Part shown: positions 20,765-30,747 of the stretch, in pieces
Layout: each line of letters starts with the position of its first letter
How positions within the stretch are numbered: position 1 is the first letter of the stretch
Source of the DNA: Ariolimax columbianus
Taxonomy: Eukaryota; Mollusca; Gastropoda; Stylommatophora; Arionidae
DNA length: 64,000 nucleotides
Assembly (NCBI GenBank): GCA_036924085.1
Contig: JAVGWX010000003.1
Span: 114,909,264-114,973,263 of the forward strand
Direction: 5' to 3'
Position numbers and translations under genes: made by a program
The notes under the pieces: generated by a model
The model's database searches: none
What the model was told of the DNA's origin: nothing
The model's input: only the letters and a program-made list of their open reading frames with translations

Positions 20765-21298
20765 GACGCGTATTAGTTGTGTGGCGTATTAGTTGTGTCA
20801 CATATTAGTCGTGTCGCGTATTAGTCGTGTCGCGTATTAGTTGTGTCACATATTAGTCGTGTTGCGTATTAGTTGTGTGGCGTATTAGTTGTGTGGCGTA
20901 TTAGTTGTGTCACATATTAGTCGTGTCGCGTATTAGTTGTGTGGCGTATTAGTTGTGTGGCGTATTAGTCGTGTCGCGTATTAGTTGTGTCACGTATTAG
21001 TTGTGTCACATATTAGTTGTGTCACGTATTAGTCGTGTCGCGTATTAGTTGTGTCACGTATTAGTCGTGTCGCGTATTAGTTGTGTCGCGTATTAGTCGT
21101 GTCGCGTATTAGTTGTGTCACGTATTAGTTGTGTCGCGTATTAGTTGTGTCACGTATTAGTCGTGTCGCGTATTAGTCGTGTCGCGTATTAGTTGTGTCG
21201 CGTATTAGTCGTGTCGCGTATTAGTTGTGTCACGTATTAGTTGTGTCGCGTATTAGTTGTGTCACGTATTAGTCGTGTCGCGTATTAGTCGTGTCTCG
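20765..21298. repeat. 16-bp minisatellite, about 33 copies
   Basis: The unit is GCGTATTAGTTGTGTC. Almost every difference is at two sites: GCG/ACG/ACA at the start and TTG/TCG in the middle, so the array reads as a string of a few unit types. It ends where the LINE fragment region begins; related sequence resumes at 21800. Confidence 0.96.
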
Positions 21299-21384
21299 AA
21301 TTTGTCGCATCGTGGATCTATGCCAACATGCGGCACATACTGATATCCAAACAGATAAATCAGACTTTGAAAATGAGAATTGTC

Positions 21385-21740
21385 AGGTATACTCGTTGCT
21401 ACTTTATGGGACAGAAACATGGACAATGAATTACAAGTTGGAAAAGAGTATTGTAGCGTTAGATATATTAATAGATTGGGTGGCATTTCTTGGAAAGCGA
21501 AGAACACAAATTTGAAGATATTGGAAAAGAGAATTAATGTCTGAAATAATGATTAGACAGTTATGTTATTCTGGTCATATAACAAGACATACCTCATTAC
21601 TGAAGACCATACTGGAGGGTAGGTTGGAAGGCAGTCGTTCAAGAGGCAGACAACGTTTTAAGTGGGTGGGTAACATCAGGAGATGGACTGAAAAAAAACA
21701 TTCTCAGATTGCACCATTACGGCGAAAGAAAGAGTACACT
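21385..21740 (+). mobile_element. RTE-like LINE, decayed C-terminal fragment
   Basis: The frame includes LLYGTETWTMNYKLEKSIVA, then after a stop SEIMIRQLCYSGHITRHTSL and LEGSRSRGRQRFKWVGNI. These match the LLYGSETW...KLEK and GHI-R...GRRRRGRQR-RW landmarks of LINE reverse transcriptase C-termini. It lies exactly between two related tandem arrays, so it probably inserted into, or was captured by, a satellite block. Confidence 0.8.
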
Positions 21741-21799
21741 GGAGATACATTTCAGCCGATTCTCGCTGCGGAGATGGCACTTGAACTGAACTGTATTTG

Positions 21800-22075
21800 T
21801 GTTGTCGAGTATTCATCGAATAGTATATTCCGTCATGTCGCGTATTAGTCGAATAGTATGTTCCGCCGTATCGAGTATTCGTCGAATTGTATATTCCGCT
21901 GAGTCGAGTATTAGTCGAATAGTATATTCCGCCGTTTCACGTATTCGTCGAATAGTATATTCCGTCGAGTCGAGTATTAGTCGAATAGTATATTCCGCCG
22001 TTTCACGTATTAGTCGAATAGTATATTCCGCCGTGTCACGTATTCCTCGTTTTGCCGCATATTCGTCGTTTGATC
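21800..22075. repeat. 33-bp minisatellite, about 8 copies, derived from the 16-bp repeat
   Basis: The unit combines CGTATTAGT (the core of the 16-bp array at 20765-21298) with CGAATAGTATATTCCGCCGT. Because 33 is a multiple of 3, both strands stay open and give repeat peptides that are not evidence of a gene. Confidence 0.92.
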
Positions 22076-22180
22076 TCATGTTTCGTACCCGTAGATGCGA
22101 TAAAGGATTTAGCGGTGCTTTGGTAGGTCAGGAAAAAGTACATTTCTTGCCCCTGTACAACTCTTCTCATCCAATCAACA

Positions 22181-22409
22181 GGGGATGGCGTGGCCTAGTG
22201 GTTAAGTGGCAGGCCTCACAACCCAAAGGTGCTGGGTTCGATCCCCATGGCAGCACCGTTACCCCGGGTCAGCAAACCCTTAGAAAATGCAGGAAGAAGC
22301 ACACCCTTACATAAAATGAATGTCGAAGTCGGATGCACTGGGCCGACAGGCGCAAAATCTAGAGAAATAAGGCGAACGCACCAATAACAATAAAAATGAA
22401 AACAAACCT
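22181..22409 (+). mobile_element. tRNA-derived SINE, family II, with 8-bp TSD
   Basis: The head GGCGTGGCCTAGTGGTTAAG (A-box) and CTGGGTTCGATCCCCATGG (B-box) are a clear tRNA-like promoter for RNA polymerase III. The body includes CAAACCCTTAGAAAATGCAG and the core GAAGTCGGATGCACTGGGCC, shared with the GAA-tailed family, then an A-rich tail. AATCAACA at 22173-22180 and 22410-22417 is a likely TSD. Confidence 0.9.
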
Positions 22410-22419
22410 AATCAACAAA

Positions 22420-22889
22420 GGTAGACGCCAGACAGACAGAAAGTTTTATCTCGTCTGCAATTCATTTTTAATTGAAAGATCATTTCTTGCCGTTCAACAA
22501 ACAACAAATTGACAGTATTCTACCAATTTGTTTAATTACTTTAGTTTCATAACAAATTTGGCGCCAGTGTCTGCCTAGTCTAGCGATACAACTAAGAATT
22601 GTTAGGGCGGTCGTCACTTTGGTAACAAATATCAAAGGATTTCTGACAATGAAGCAACCAAACAAACAGGTACAATTGGCGCCATCACTGAAGGTCACGC
22701 TGCGAAGGTTACAGTGCTACTATTATTTTCTAACTTCATTTTACTTAAGAGAGAACGACGATCCCAATTTGGCCTGTCCCTCGTGGAGAGGGAGAAGAGT
22801 GGTTGAGGAGGGAAACACTGACATTTGGCACGTGCTTCACTTTATATGTTGGTCTCAACTGATATTATTACTAAAATCTCTCTCTCTCT

Positions 22890-22942
<53 letters not shown>
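22420..22942. other. Unannotated sequence ending in a (TC)n microsatellite
   Basis: No gene or element is recognised from 22420 to 22875. A near-perfect (CT)n tract occupies about 22878-22942, just before LINE-derived sequence begins. Confidence 0.6.
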
Positions 22943-22984
22943 GTGCTAACATCTTGCTTTTGTACATTGGAGTGGAGAATGATT

Positions 22985-24509
22985 AACTGATTCTACTGGT
23001 TCCTTGAGAGATCTAACACCTTTTGGCAAAAACAAGCAGGATTTATATAAGGCAGTTGCACAGAGAAAACCAGCTTTTCATAATGACTCAAAGAATAAAT
23101 GGTGGCTTTCAAAACAAGCATACAGTGGCCATCTTCCTTGATCGACAACAGGCTTACTATCGGGTCTGGAGAAAATTCATCCAAGTGAAAATTATTTACA
23201 CGGGAATTCACGATACGCTGTACAACTGGATACGATCCTTCATTACTAAGAAGACGATCAAGACGAAGACGATGGATGCAATATTGTGTAAAGAAGTTTG
23301 AAAAGGATTATCACAAAACATCGCTACTGGCGAACACGAAAACTGAAAATCAATTGTTAAAATAAAGTGTACACCATCTTCAGCAATAGCCGCACAGTGG
23401 CTAAACAAAATTTAAGTTTGATATTAGAAGAATATCAACTTGTTAGAGAGAAAACCCTACATATTTTGGAGTCATGCTCGACCGACAACTCAGCCTCAAA
23501 TACCCCCTTCAGAATGAAGAGAATACAGCTATGAGACATGTTAAGCTATTGAAAAGGCTTGCTTGCACACCATAGGGATCAGACTTTGAGAAGCGTATAC
23601 CTCAGTTATATCCGTTCAGCAATGGATTATAATAGTGCTCTCATAACAATGTGATAAAAAAATCAAACTAAGAGTAATTCTGCAGTGAGCAGAACACAAA
23701 ATAGTTTGGCAGTGGATCTTTGGACATTAAAACGCATTTGGAAAATGCCAAAACAGACATGTTGGCAAAGAAAGGGGTCTAGACAAGAACAACCACGCAC
23801 AGCCTCTCATCGACAAACAAACTGACAACTCATTAAAACAACCAACAAACATAGAAACTTGCCTTAACAGATGGGACACACATAACTGGAGGTCTTCAGG
23901 CATACGGCAATGCCTAACCCAAATGACAGCATCAAACAACTCACAAGGAAGGATAATAGCACCGTTTTCTGGCTAAGAACCCATCACATACCATCTAGCA
24001 AGCAAGTAAATATAACTCAATAACAACACGCTTCAGAGTCTCTGGGAGGGGGGGGGGGGGGGCGCGTGGTTACACACCCGTACGAAACCGTAGTTAACCA
24101 TCTCTTTGAGCGTCAAGCGATGGCGGATGTTAAGAAAATACCTCTTTCTTTAAGGTAAGATAATAGAACACTTTATATGGTACTGAACAGGGGACGGCGT
24201 GGCCTATTTTGTTAAGTGGCACGGCTCACAATCCGAAGGTGCTGGGTTTGATCCCCATCACAGCAGCGGCCGTTACCCCGGGGAAGCAAACCCTTAGAAA
24301 ATGCAGGAGGAAGCAGACCCTTACATAAAATGCATGCTGAAGTCGGATGCACTGGGCCGACAGGTGCAAAATAAAAACACAGTGTAACGCACACCGCATT
24401 TGGGGATTAGAAAAATAAGGTGAACGCAAAAAAAAAAAATCAAAAAAAAATAAATAAATATGGTACTGAACAACAGCAAACAGAGTCTTGGATATACCAA
24501 ACATTACAT

Positions 24510-24535
<26 letters not shown>
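22985..24535 (+). mobile_element. I-group LINE remnant, second family, split by a SINE
   Basis: Frameshifted plus-strand sequence encodes AGFI, then ENQLFIMTQRI-GGFQNKHTV, AIFLDRQQAYYRVWRK and GIHDTLYNWIRSFITKKTI, i.e. the palm entry of a reverse transcriptase. Further on come GVMLDRQLSLKY, LLKRLAC, YIRSAMDYNSALI, the RNase-H-side segment VFWLRTHHIP and finally a TLYGTEQQQTES segment after the interruption. Stops and frameshifts are frequent and the catalytic FADD region is lost. The order matches the better-preserved I-group copies, but the sequence is a different family. A tRNA-SINE sits at 24190-24457. The 3' end runs into (CTAT)n, possibly the native tail. Confidence 0.8.
24190..24457 (+). 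mobile_element. tRNA-derived SINE, family II, with perfect 15-bp TSD
   Basis: The head GGACGGCGTGGCCTATTTTG and B-box GCTGGGTTTGATCCCCATC are followed by the family body and core (GAAGTCGGATGCACTGGGCC), ending in A-rich sequence. The exact duplication ATATGGTACTGAACA lies at 24175-24189 and 24458-24472. The target is the C-terminal part of the LINE remnant, so this SINE is younger than that LINE. Confidence 0.95.
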
Positions 24536-24815
<280 letters not shown>

Positions 24816-24979
24816 CTATCTATGTGCCTGCCTGCCTGCTTGTCTCTTTGTCGGTTTCTCAGTCGGTTTGTCTGTCTCTCTGCTTATATGCATGTATGCC
24901 TGTATGCCTTCTTGCATGTTTGTTTGTCTGTCTGTTTGTCTATCTATCTCTAGGGCAGAGGTTACTAACCTACCTATAA

Positions 24980-25215
24980 GAGGGGAGTAGACCTAGTTCT
25001 TGAAATTGGACACATCGGAGCACCCAAGTGGTGACGGGAGAGGAAAGATTATACCCACTGTAGTCTCACAAATGCGTTAAACAAGGCAACGATTGAAGAG
25101 GAATGTAGATGGGGTTAACAACTTCATCATGCAAAAAGAAGTATAACAAAAGCACCATTGTCAAAAAACATACAAGCAACTTGACACTTGCCTCACGCTG
25201 TCGCTGTCTTTTGCA
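24980..25215 (+). mobile_element. Possible third copy of dispersed family D
   Basis: GGGAGAGGAAAGATTATACC and, 75 bp later, GTTAACAACTTCATCATGC match landmarks in 34985-35205 and 53690-53945 at similar spacing. The class is unknown, and the match is weak. Confidence 0.35.
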
Positions 25216-25449
25216 ACAAGGCGATCAGACTAAGAACAGAAGGTGGGCTAACATTTCATAATTAAAATACACATTATTTTTGTTATGTAACAGATTTAGC
25301 AAACACATTACTGAACAACCATACACGTTTCAGAGGTGCCGAAAATATCAATTGAATTAATAATGTAATTTGATCGTCATTAAAAAAGAAGGGGACACTA
25401 TTGACATTAAAAATGTCACCAGAATGTCTAGGAAGTCGATAATTCTCAT

Positions 25450-25960
25450 CAGATTGCTGTAAAAGAGGTGTGTAATCTTTATTAGAATGTCAAAGAGGTA
25501 TGTAATCTTTTGCTGGCTGTCAAAGAGGCCCGTAATCTTTATTAGAATGTCAATGATATCCATAATCTTCACCAGAATGCCAAAGATATCCATAATCTTC
25601 ACCAGAATGCCAAAGATATCCATAATCTTCACCAGAATGCCAAAGATATCCAGAATCTTCACAAGAATGCCAAAGATATCCATAATCTTCACCAGAATGC
25701 CAAAGATATCCAGAATCTTCACAAGAATGCCAAAGATATTCCTAACATTCACCAGACTGTCAAAGAGGTCCGTAATATTCACGAGAATCTACAAGAGGTT
25801 TATAATCCCCATAAGGCTGTCAAAGAGGCCAATAAGCTTAACCAGAATGTCAAAGATGTCCACAGCCTTTATACCCTCCAAGATGCCCACAAGCCTAACC
25901 TGGCAGTCAAAGATGTTCACGTGCCTAATCAAAAGGCCAAAGGGATCTTTTGGTCGGTTA
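25450..25960. repeat. 30-bp minisatellite, about 17 copies
   Basis: CAGAATGCCAAAGATATCCA with TAATCTTCAC forms an exact 30-bp period in 25560-25740, with diverged units (AAGAGGTCCGTAATATTCAC) on both sides. Both strands are open throughout as a result of the 3n period. Older edges and a uniform centre indicate turnover by unequal exchange or slippage. Confidence 0.94.
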
Positions 25961-26034
25961 CACTAGGCAAGATGTCATATAAACGGGAAGAAGTACACTC
26001 TTAAACAGATGTGTTGAGATCAATACAGCTCTGC

Positions 26035-26215
26035 TTGAACGATACACAAAAAGATGAGTTGATATAATTACAGTTCTACACAAAAATATATGTTTTAATC
26101 AATACAGTTCTGATTGAATGGTACACAAAAAGATGTACTGAGATCAATACTGTTCTGATTGAATGATACACAAAAAGATGTACTGAGATCAATACTGTTC
26201 TGATTGATTGACTGA
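26035..26215. repeat. About 46-bp tandem repeat, about 4 copies
   Basis: GTACTGAGATCAATACTGTT with CTGATTGAATGATACACAAAAAGAT recurs about four times, the first copies being most diverged. Confidence 0.88.
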
Positions 26216-28359
26216 TGCCCCATTTAATTTTCAAGTGAAGCATGGAACTCACATTACAACTGGTACCTGAACACGAAGCATGTATCTGAACATTGCAGTG
26301 ACGGTTTCAATAGCAGTGCCTTTGCGTGATGAAGTTGCTAGTCACCTACTACAACATGCTTGTAAGATACAGTTTCTTTCTCTGTTCAACTCGGGTACCA
26401 CTATGGTGAAATACTGTTCTTGGAAACAAAAATATCATAAATATCATAAATATCATAACTGGTAATGCACTGGTGGTTACTGTTCTCAAGACTAGATACT
26501 AAATTACGTTATAACTCCTCTCCTCTCCCTCTAACGCCAACTTTCATCACCTTCCAATTACTCCCACACCTCATCCACCCAATTGGGGTCCAGTCCTCCC
26601 TTCTGTCTGTCACCAAGTACCCAGTAATATAATGGGCACCATCAGTTTACACCTTCAGTATCCCACACAGAAACCAATGCTGCCGAAGTTCATTACCCAG
26701 AGTACACTTCGTTGAGCCAGTATCCCACAAGGATTTGCGCCAGTCTCTGACACTTCACATAATTAATTTACTCACTGTCTGTCACTTCCATCCTTCTTCC
26801 TCTCTCTCTCTCGCCTTCACTCTCTCTCCGCACATTCCTCCATGTCCCCCCTCTTTCTCATTCAGTCACTCTTGCAGTGTATGTTTAAATATTTGTCTGA
26901 GCAGCGCTCGCTTCTCAACACAAAAGTATTGGGTTCAATTCATGGTATCGACTTGCTCCGATCTACATGCAAATGAATACATGACAGCTAAGGAAGGCAG
27001 AGCAGCAGGGAAAGAAAGCAGTCACTTATCTAAAACAAAACTAAGATGCAGTAGATAGTCCCTAACACTTCATTCCAACCACAGTGTCTAATATATTATC
27101 AGATTGGTATCTTTTACCTTATATTTGTGGGAAGGAAGACTAAGAACTGGTCAGGCAGAATATACTGATCAGACATATTAGTCAGTTTCAGGCAAAACAT
27201 ACTGGACAAGACCCTCACCTTGACTTCCTCGTAGCCATTCTCGGAAACGGGCTGTTTTCATGACAGCCTGGCTAACAAGGTGAGGGATCGATGTGATCCC
27301 CGTAGTAGTGAACGACACTGAGATTAAGCCAAGCATAGCACAGTCGCCTGGAGGACCTCGATCCACCTTTATCAGCACGCTTGGGATGTGAGGAAAGCTA
27401 CTGCAACCCGCCACTTAACGCCCTTTTTAGGGCGTACAAAAGAAAACCTACTCATTGTGGGCATTCGCTAACAACAACCTTATATTTGTATTCTAACCAT
27501 TTGTGGTATAATTTTTTTCGGTTCAGTTCCAATACAGTTTATCCCTCAGTTTAGATAGAATCATGCTGCCGCTAGGCTTTTCTCGTGGAGTCAACAGGCT
27601 CTACCCGTTCTACTGATTGTATTTCAGAAACTAACTACTTTACCCCCAAAATAGATCAAACGACAACCCACAGACTAGGAACATGGTAACATACACTACT
27701 ATTTAGACAATGTCAAACATGTTAACAGTGTTTACGTTGTGTCTCTAGAAAGGCTAGAATGTTTGCATGTTTTAATAGTTTCAGTCGAGGAAAGACAAAC
27801 ACTTCATTGATTTTAAAAACGGTAGTATCCCAACACACTGCTGTTAGCCAGGGAGGAAGTGTCTGATCATCATTGTTCTAGTTAACGTGGGTTTTTTATT
27901 AGGTAGGGCGACCAGCTGACTGCCATATCTGTCAGTCTGGTCACGTACCCATTGACATCCACCCACGCAATCAAAAGTACGTTGTTGCAGTATGACATTT
28001 TGTGCAAACTGCACTGAACTGTACAACAAAGGAAGGGGAAACGTAGAACATAATGACAGGAGTGCACGTAGACAAATACAATCACAAACTTGAACATGTC
28101 AAGAAGGTTCCAAAGTTGACACTGCCATTGGAGACGAAGTGTTGTTAGAGACTTTATTGTTGCTCTTGTTTTACGTTGCTGGATCCTTTTCTATATTACT
28201 TGTGTTGTTTACTGTACTTTTATATCTTGTTTTCATTTGTTTTAGTATCCCCTCTTGTATACGTCCTTCTGTCATTTAATTTGCATTTTTGGTTTTGTTA
28301 TGACGAATGTGTCAATTTTGGTCAAAATATTCGCACTGTGCCATTTACATGCGCTGTTC
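26216..28359. other. 2.1-kb stretch without a recognised gene
   Basis: No exon, array or clear LINE is recognised. Around 27180-27480 a segment with GGGATCGATGTGATCCCC and, near its end, GCGTACAAAAGAAAACCTAC and CTAACAACAAC may be a decayed dispersed repeat with an (AAC)n tail. A 25-nt segment at 28121-28145 recurs with two changes at 46235-46262. Confidence 0.4.
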
Positions 28360-28560
28360 CTAAAGTGTACCACTTTATATAGCCGTTGTGGAAACGTGTA
28401 CTATTTCTAATGTGTACCAGTTTGTGCAGCCCTTATGGAAACGTGTACTGTTTCTAATGTGTACCACTTTGTGCAACCCTTATGGAAACGTGTACTGTTT
28501 CTAATGTGTACTAGTTTGTGTGACACTTATATAAACTTGTACCATATTTACACATACCTG
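28360..28560. repeat. About 46-bp tandem repeat, 4-5 copies
   Basis: GGAAACGTGTACTGTTTCTA followed by ATGTGTACCACTTTGTGCA recurs with modest divergence. Confidence 0.9.
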
Positions 28561-28789
28561 TTACCAGTGTGTGTAATCATTCGGATTATCTGCCGCTAGT
28601 ACCATGTTATGTGCACAACAAATATTGGTAATCGCGTGTGCATACAATCTGGTTTGTCTTTAACATCCTCAGTGTGTCACGCTTTCGCTTCTTTAAAACG
28701 TGGCTGAAAACCTCCAGGTGTTATGCAGAGAGACCATAGTAACCAGTCTTCAGAAGCCGGACAGGCTTACAGGTAGTAAAGTAAAGTAT

Positions 28790-29012
28790 GGGTGTGAGGT
28801 GTTAGCGATCTCACATTTCAAGGGCTCGGCTATATGAGGGCGGTAGCCATCTCCTCTCCCTCGCCGCTTTTACTTCTCGGACTGAACCGGTACCCATTTA
28901 AGGCTGGGTCGACCCGGGAGCCATTGCGGTCTGAAAAAACATTACCGCCTCAACTGGGGAATGAACTCAGATGCGAAGCCAGCGCGTTAACCACTGCGCT
29001 ACGCGGCCCCCC
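28790..29012 (-). mobile_element. tRNA-derived SINE, family IV
   Basis: On the minus strand the head reads GGCCGCGTAGCGCAGTGGTT (A-box region, as in a tRNA), AACGCGCTGGCTTCGCATC and a weakened B-box GAGTTCATTCCCCAG. The body includes GCAATGGCTCCCGGGTCGAC and GAGGAGATGGCTACCGCCC. A related, more diverged copy lies at 8070-8250. No TSD was identified. Confidence 0.85.
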
Positions 29013-29175
29013 AGGTAGGGATCAGACAAAACCCGAGGTAAATATGTGCCTTGCAGGCAGGACGAGGCAGTCGAAGACTAAGGCACACAAATCTGACTGA
29101 CATGCCTGCTGAAATATGCTGCCGTTCGAGAAACTGAGAAAACCCCCAGATGTTATTTCCTTTTGAAGAAACAGG

Positions 29176-29525
29176 ACTCAGTGGTCTCGAGGTAAGGTGT
29201 CAGCCTCAGGTGCCAGGGATGGCAGGTTCGAACCACGGTGTTTTTTTTCATGTGGATCTTTTGTTAACAAAATTCACCTGATTTCTAGGTAGCGAGATCA
29301 GACTCCCGTGTTCAGTGTCGAGCACGTTAAAAATCCCTTAGCAGTTAGAAATCGAAAACGGCTGCCGCCTGAACAAAATTCAAAATTCTAGCTAAAAATC
29401 TGCCCAACAATTATTTGTACGCCTCCTCGGGTGGTTTGTTAAGAGCAGCATAGATGTCGCCTAACTGGCTGCGGGCGTACTTACCACTAGTGTGTTTGAG
29501 TATATTAATTAAGATGGACTCGCAA
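29176..29525 (+). mobile_element. tRNA-derived SINE, family III
   Basis: The head CTCAGTGGTCTCGAGGTAAG and GCAGGTTCGAACCACGG gives A- and B-box like elements of a tRNA. The body includes TGTCGAGCACGTTAAAAATC, a ACGGCTGCCGCCTGAACAAA core, AATTCTAGCTAAAAATCTGCC and a 3' domain with CTAACTGGCTGCGGGC and GTGTTTGAGTATATTAA. The same order is found reversed at 47939-48475, and the 3' domain alone at 35905-36000. Confidence 0.88.
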
Positions 29526-29997
29526 ATCGGTTAAATCACCCTCCAATAAACGTTTAGTATACAGACTCTGTAGTCTTCTAGACTAGCATAAAGAAGGTAA
29601 GTTGAGTTAAGAAAACGCTCGAAAATAATAGAAAGGCTACTCAAGACTGTTCTACAGTACAGATTAAAGAGGTTCAGTGGACGGACACATGATTATTTTA
29701 TATTTATGAGCTTGATATCGTCATTATCCCGCTCTATCTACTTGAATTATGTGGTGCGTACAGTCTGCATTTCCGGTGACTAATCGTGATACATGTCACG
29801 ATTCTCTTTAATGAGTATCACAATGAATAGGCATGGACGTCAGAAAGTGGCTCTTTCTCATTTGGTAATTTACATTATTGTCTGCTCTATAATTGTATTG
29901 ATACTATTTTTGGTTAATTTCTAGAAGTATTTTAGCTGGGTTGACTATAAGAAGTGGAGAACTTAATATGTAAATATGAAGTTTCTCGTTTATAAAA

Positions 29998-30155
29998 AGC
30001 TGCTGAAGTAGGATGTGTCGGACCGAAAGGTGCAAAAATCACAGTCAAGCTGTAAACTAGCGACATTCCGTTCTCTGGACTAAATCCTGTTACTAGCAAA
30101 GCCCTGTTTGGGACTTGTTAGCACGAGATTGAGAAGGAACGCAGAAGACGAAGTA
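29998..30155 (+). mobile_element. GAA-tailed SINE, 5'-truncated copy
   Basis: It starts at GCTGCTGAAGTAGGATGTGT and carries the core, CACAGTCAAGCTGTAAACT, the 3' hairpin in a variant form (AAGCCC-loop-GGGACTT) and GAGATTGAGAAGGAACGCAG with a poor GAAGACGAAG tail. The 5' half is missing. Confidence 0.8.
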
Positions 30156-30737
30156 TAGCAACAGTACTCACATTAACCTGAACAACACACATATCATAAT
30201 ACACAACATTTCAGCTCTCAACGATATTTGCTGCAAACATAACATAGAAGTATGTGATGGTAACAACATTATTATCATGTGCCATGCCGACTTATGTTGG
30301 CGATCATGGATCTCCATCATTCCCAGTCACTCGTGTTGATTATCAATTCTGCCGTTGTTGTTCTCCACGTCGTGATGTTAGGCTATCCATCATCTTCTCT
30401 CTGTGTTCTCCTCTATCCGTTTATCAGCAAAGATGAGGGTGGTAAAATGAATTAAAACGTTCCAAGAACATTTGTTGACCCGTTTGACATGTAGGTCCTT
30501 TGAAACCTCTAGCCAGAAACGGTTGTGCTTTTGCTATCTTCAAGGTGGGGCGCGCGCGCTCGCGTGTGTGTGTGTGTACCAGAGATGAGAATAGTCACAC
30601 TTTCACAATGAGAGAATTCAGTTGAGAGATGGATATGTAGGACAGAATACTCCCCAATTCATGATTTTGTACTCCAGTCATGCACATAGACCAAACGCCT
30701 GTTGAGTGTGGAGTAGCTTAATGGTTGTGAAAGAAAT
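30156..30737. other. No recognised feature
   Basis: No gene or mobile element is recognised. A short GC then GT alternation (30548-30578) is simple sequence. Confidence 0.4.
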
Positions 30738-30747
30738 CTCTAGAAAC

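Noticed and set aside
22181..22260. Functional tRNA gene
   Set aside because: A- and B-box are present, but the cloverleaf stems are broken and the sequence continues into a repeated SINE body with a tail and TSD. Heads at 24190, 28950-29012, 29176 and 48395-48475 were rejected for the same reason.
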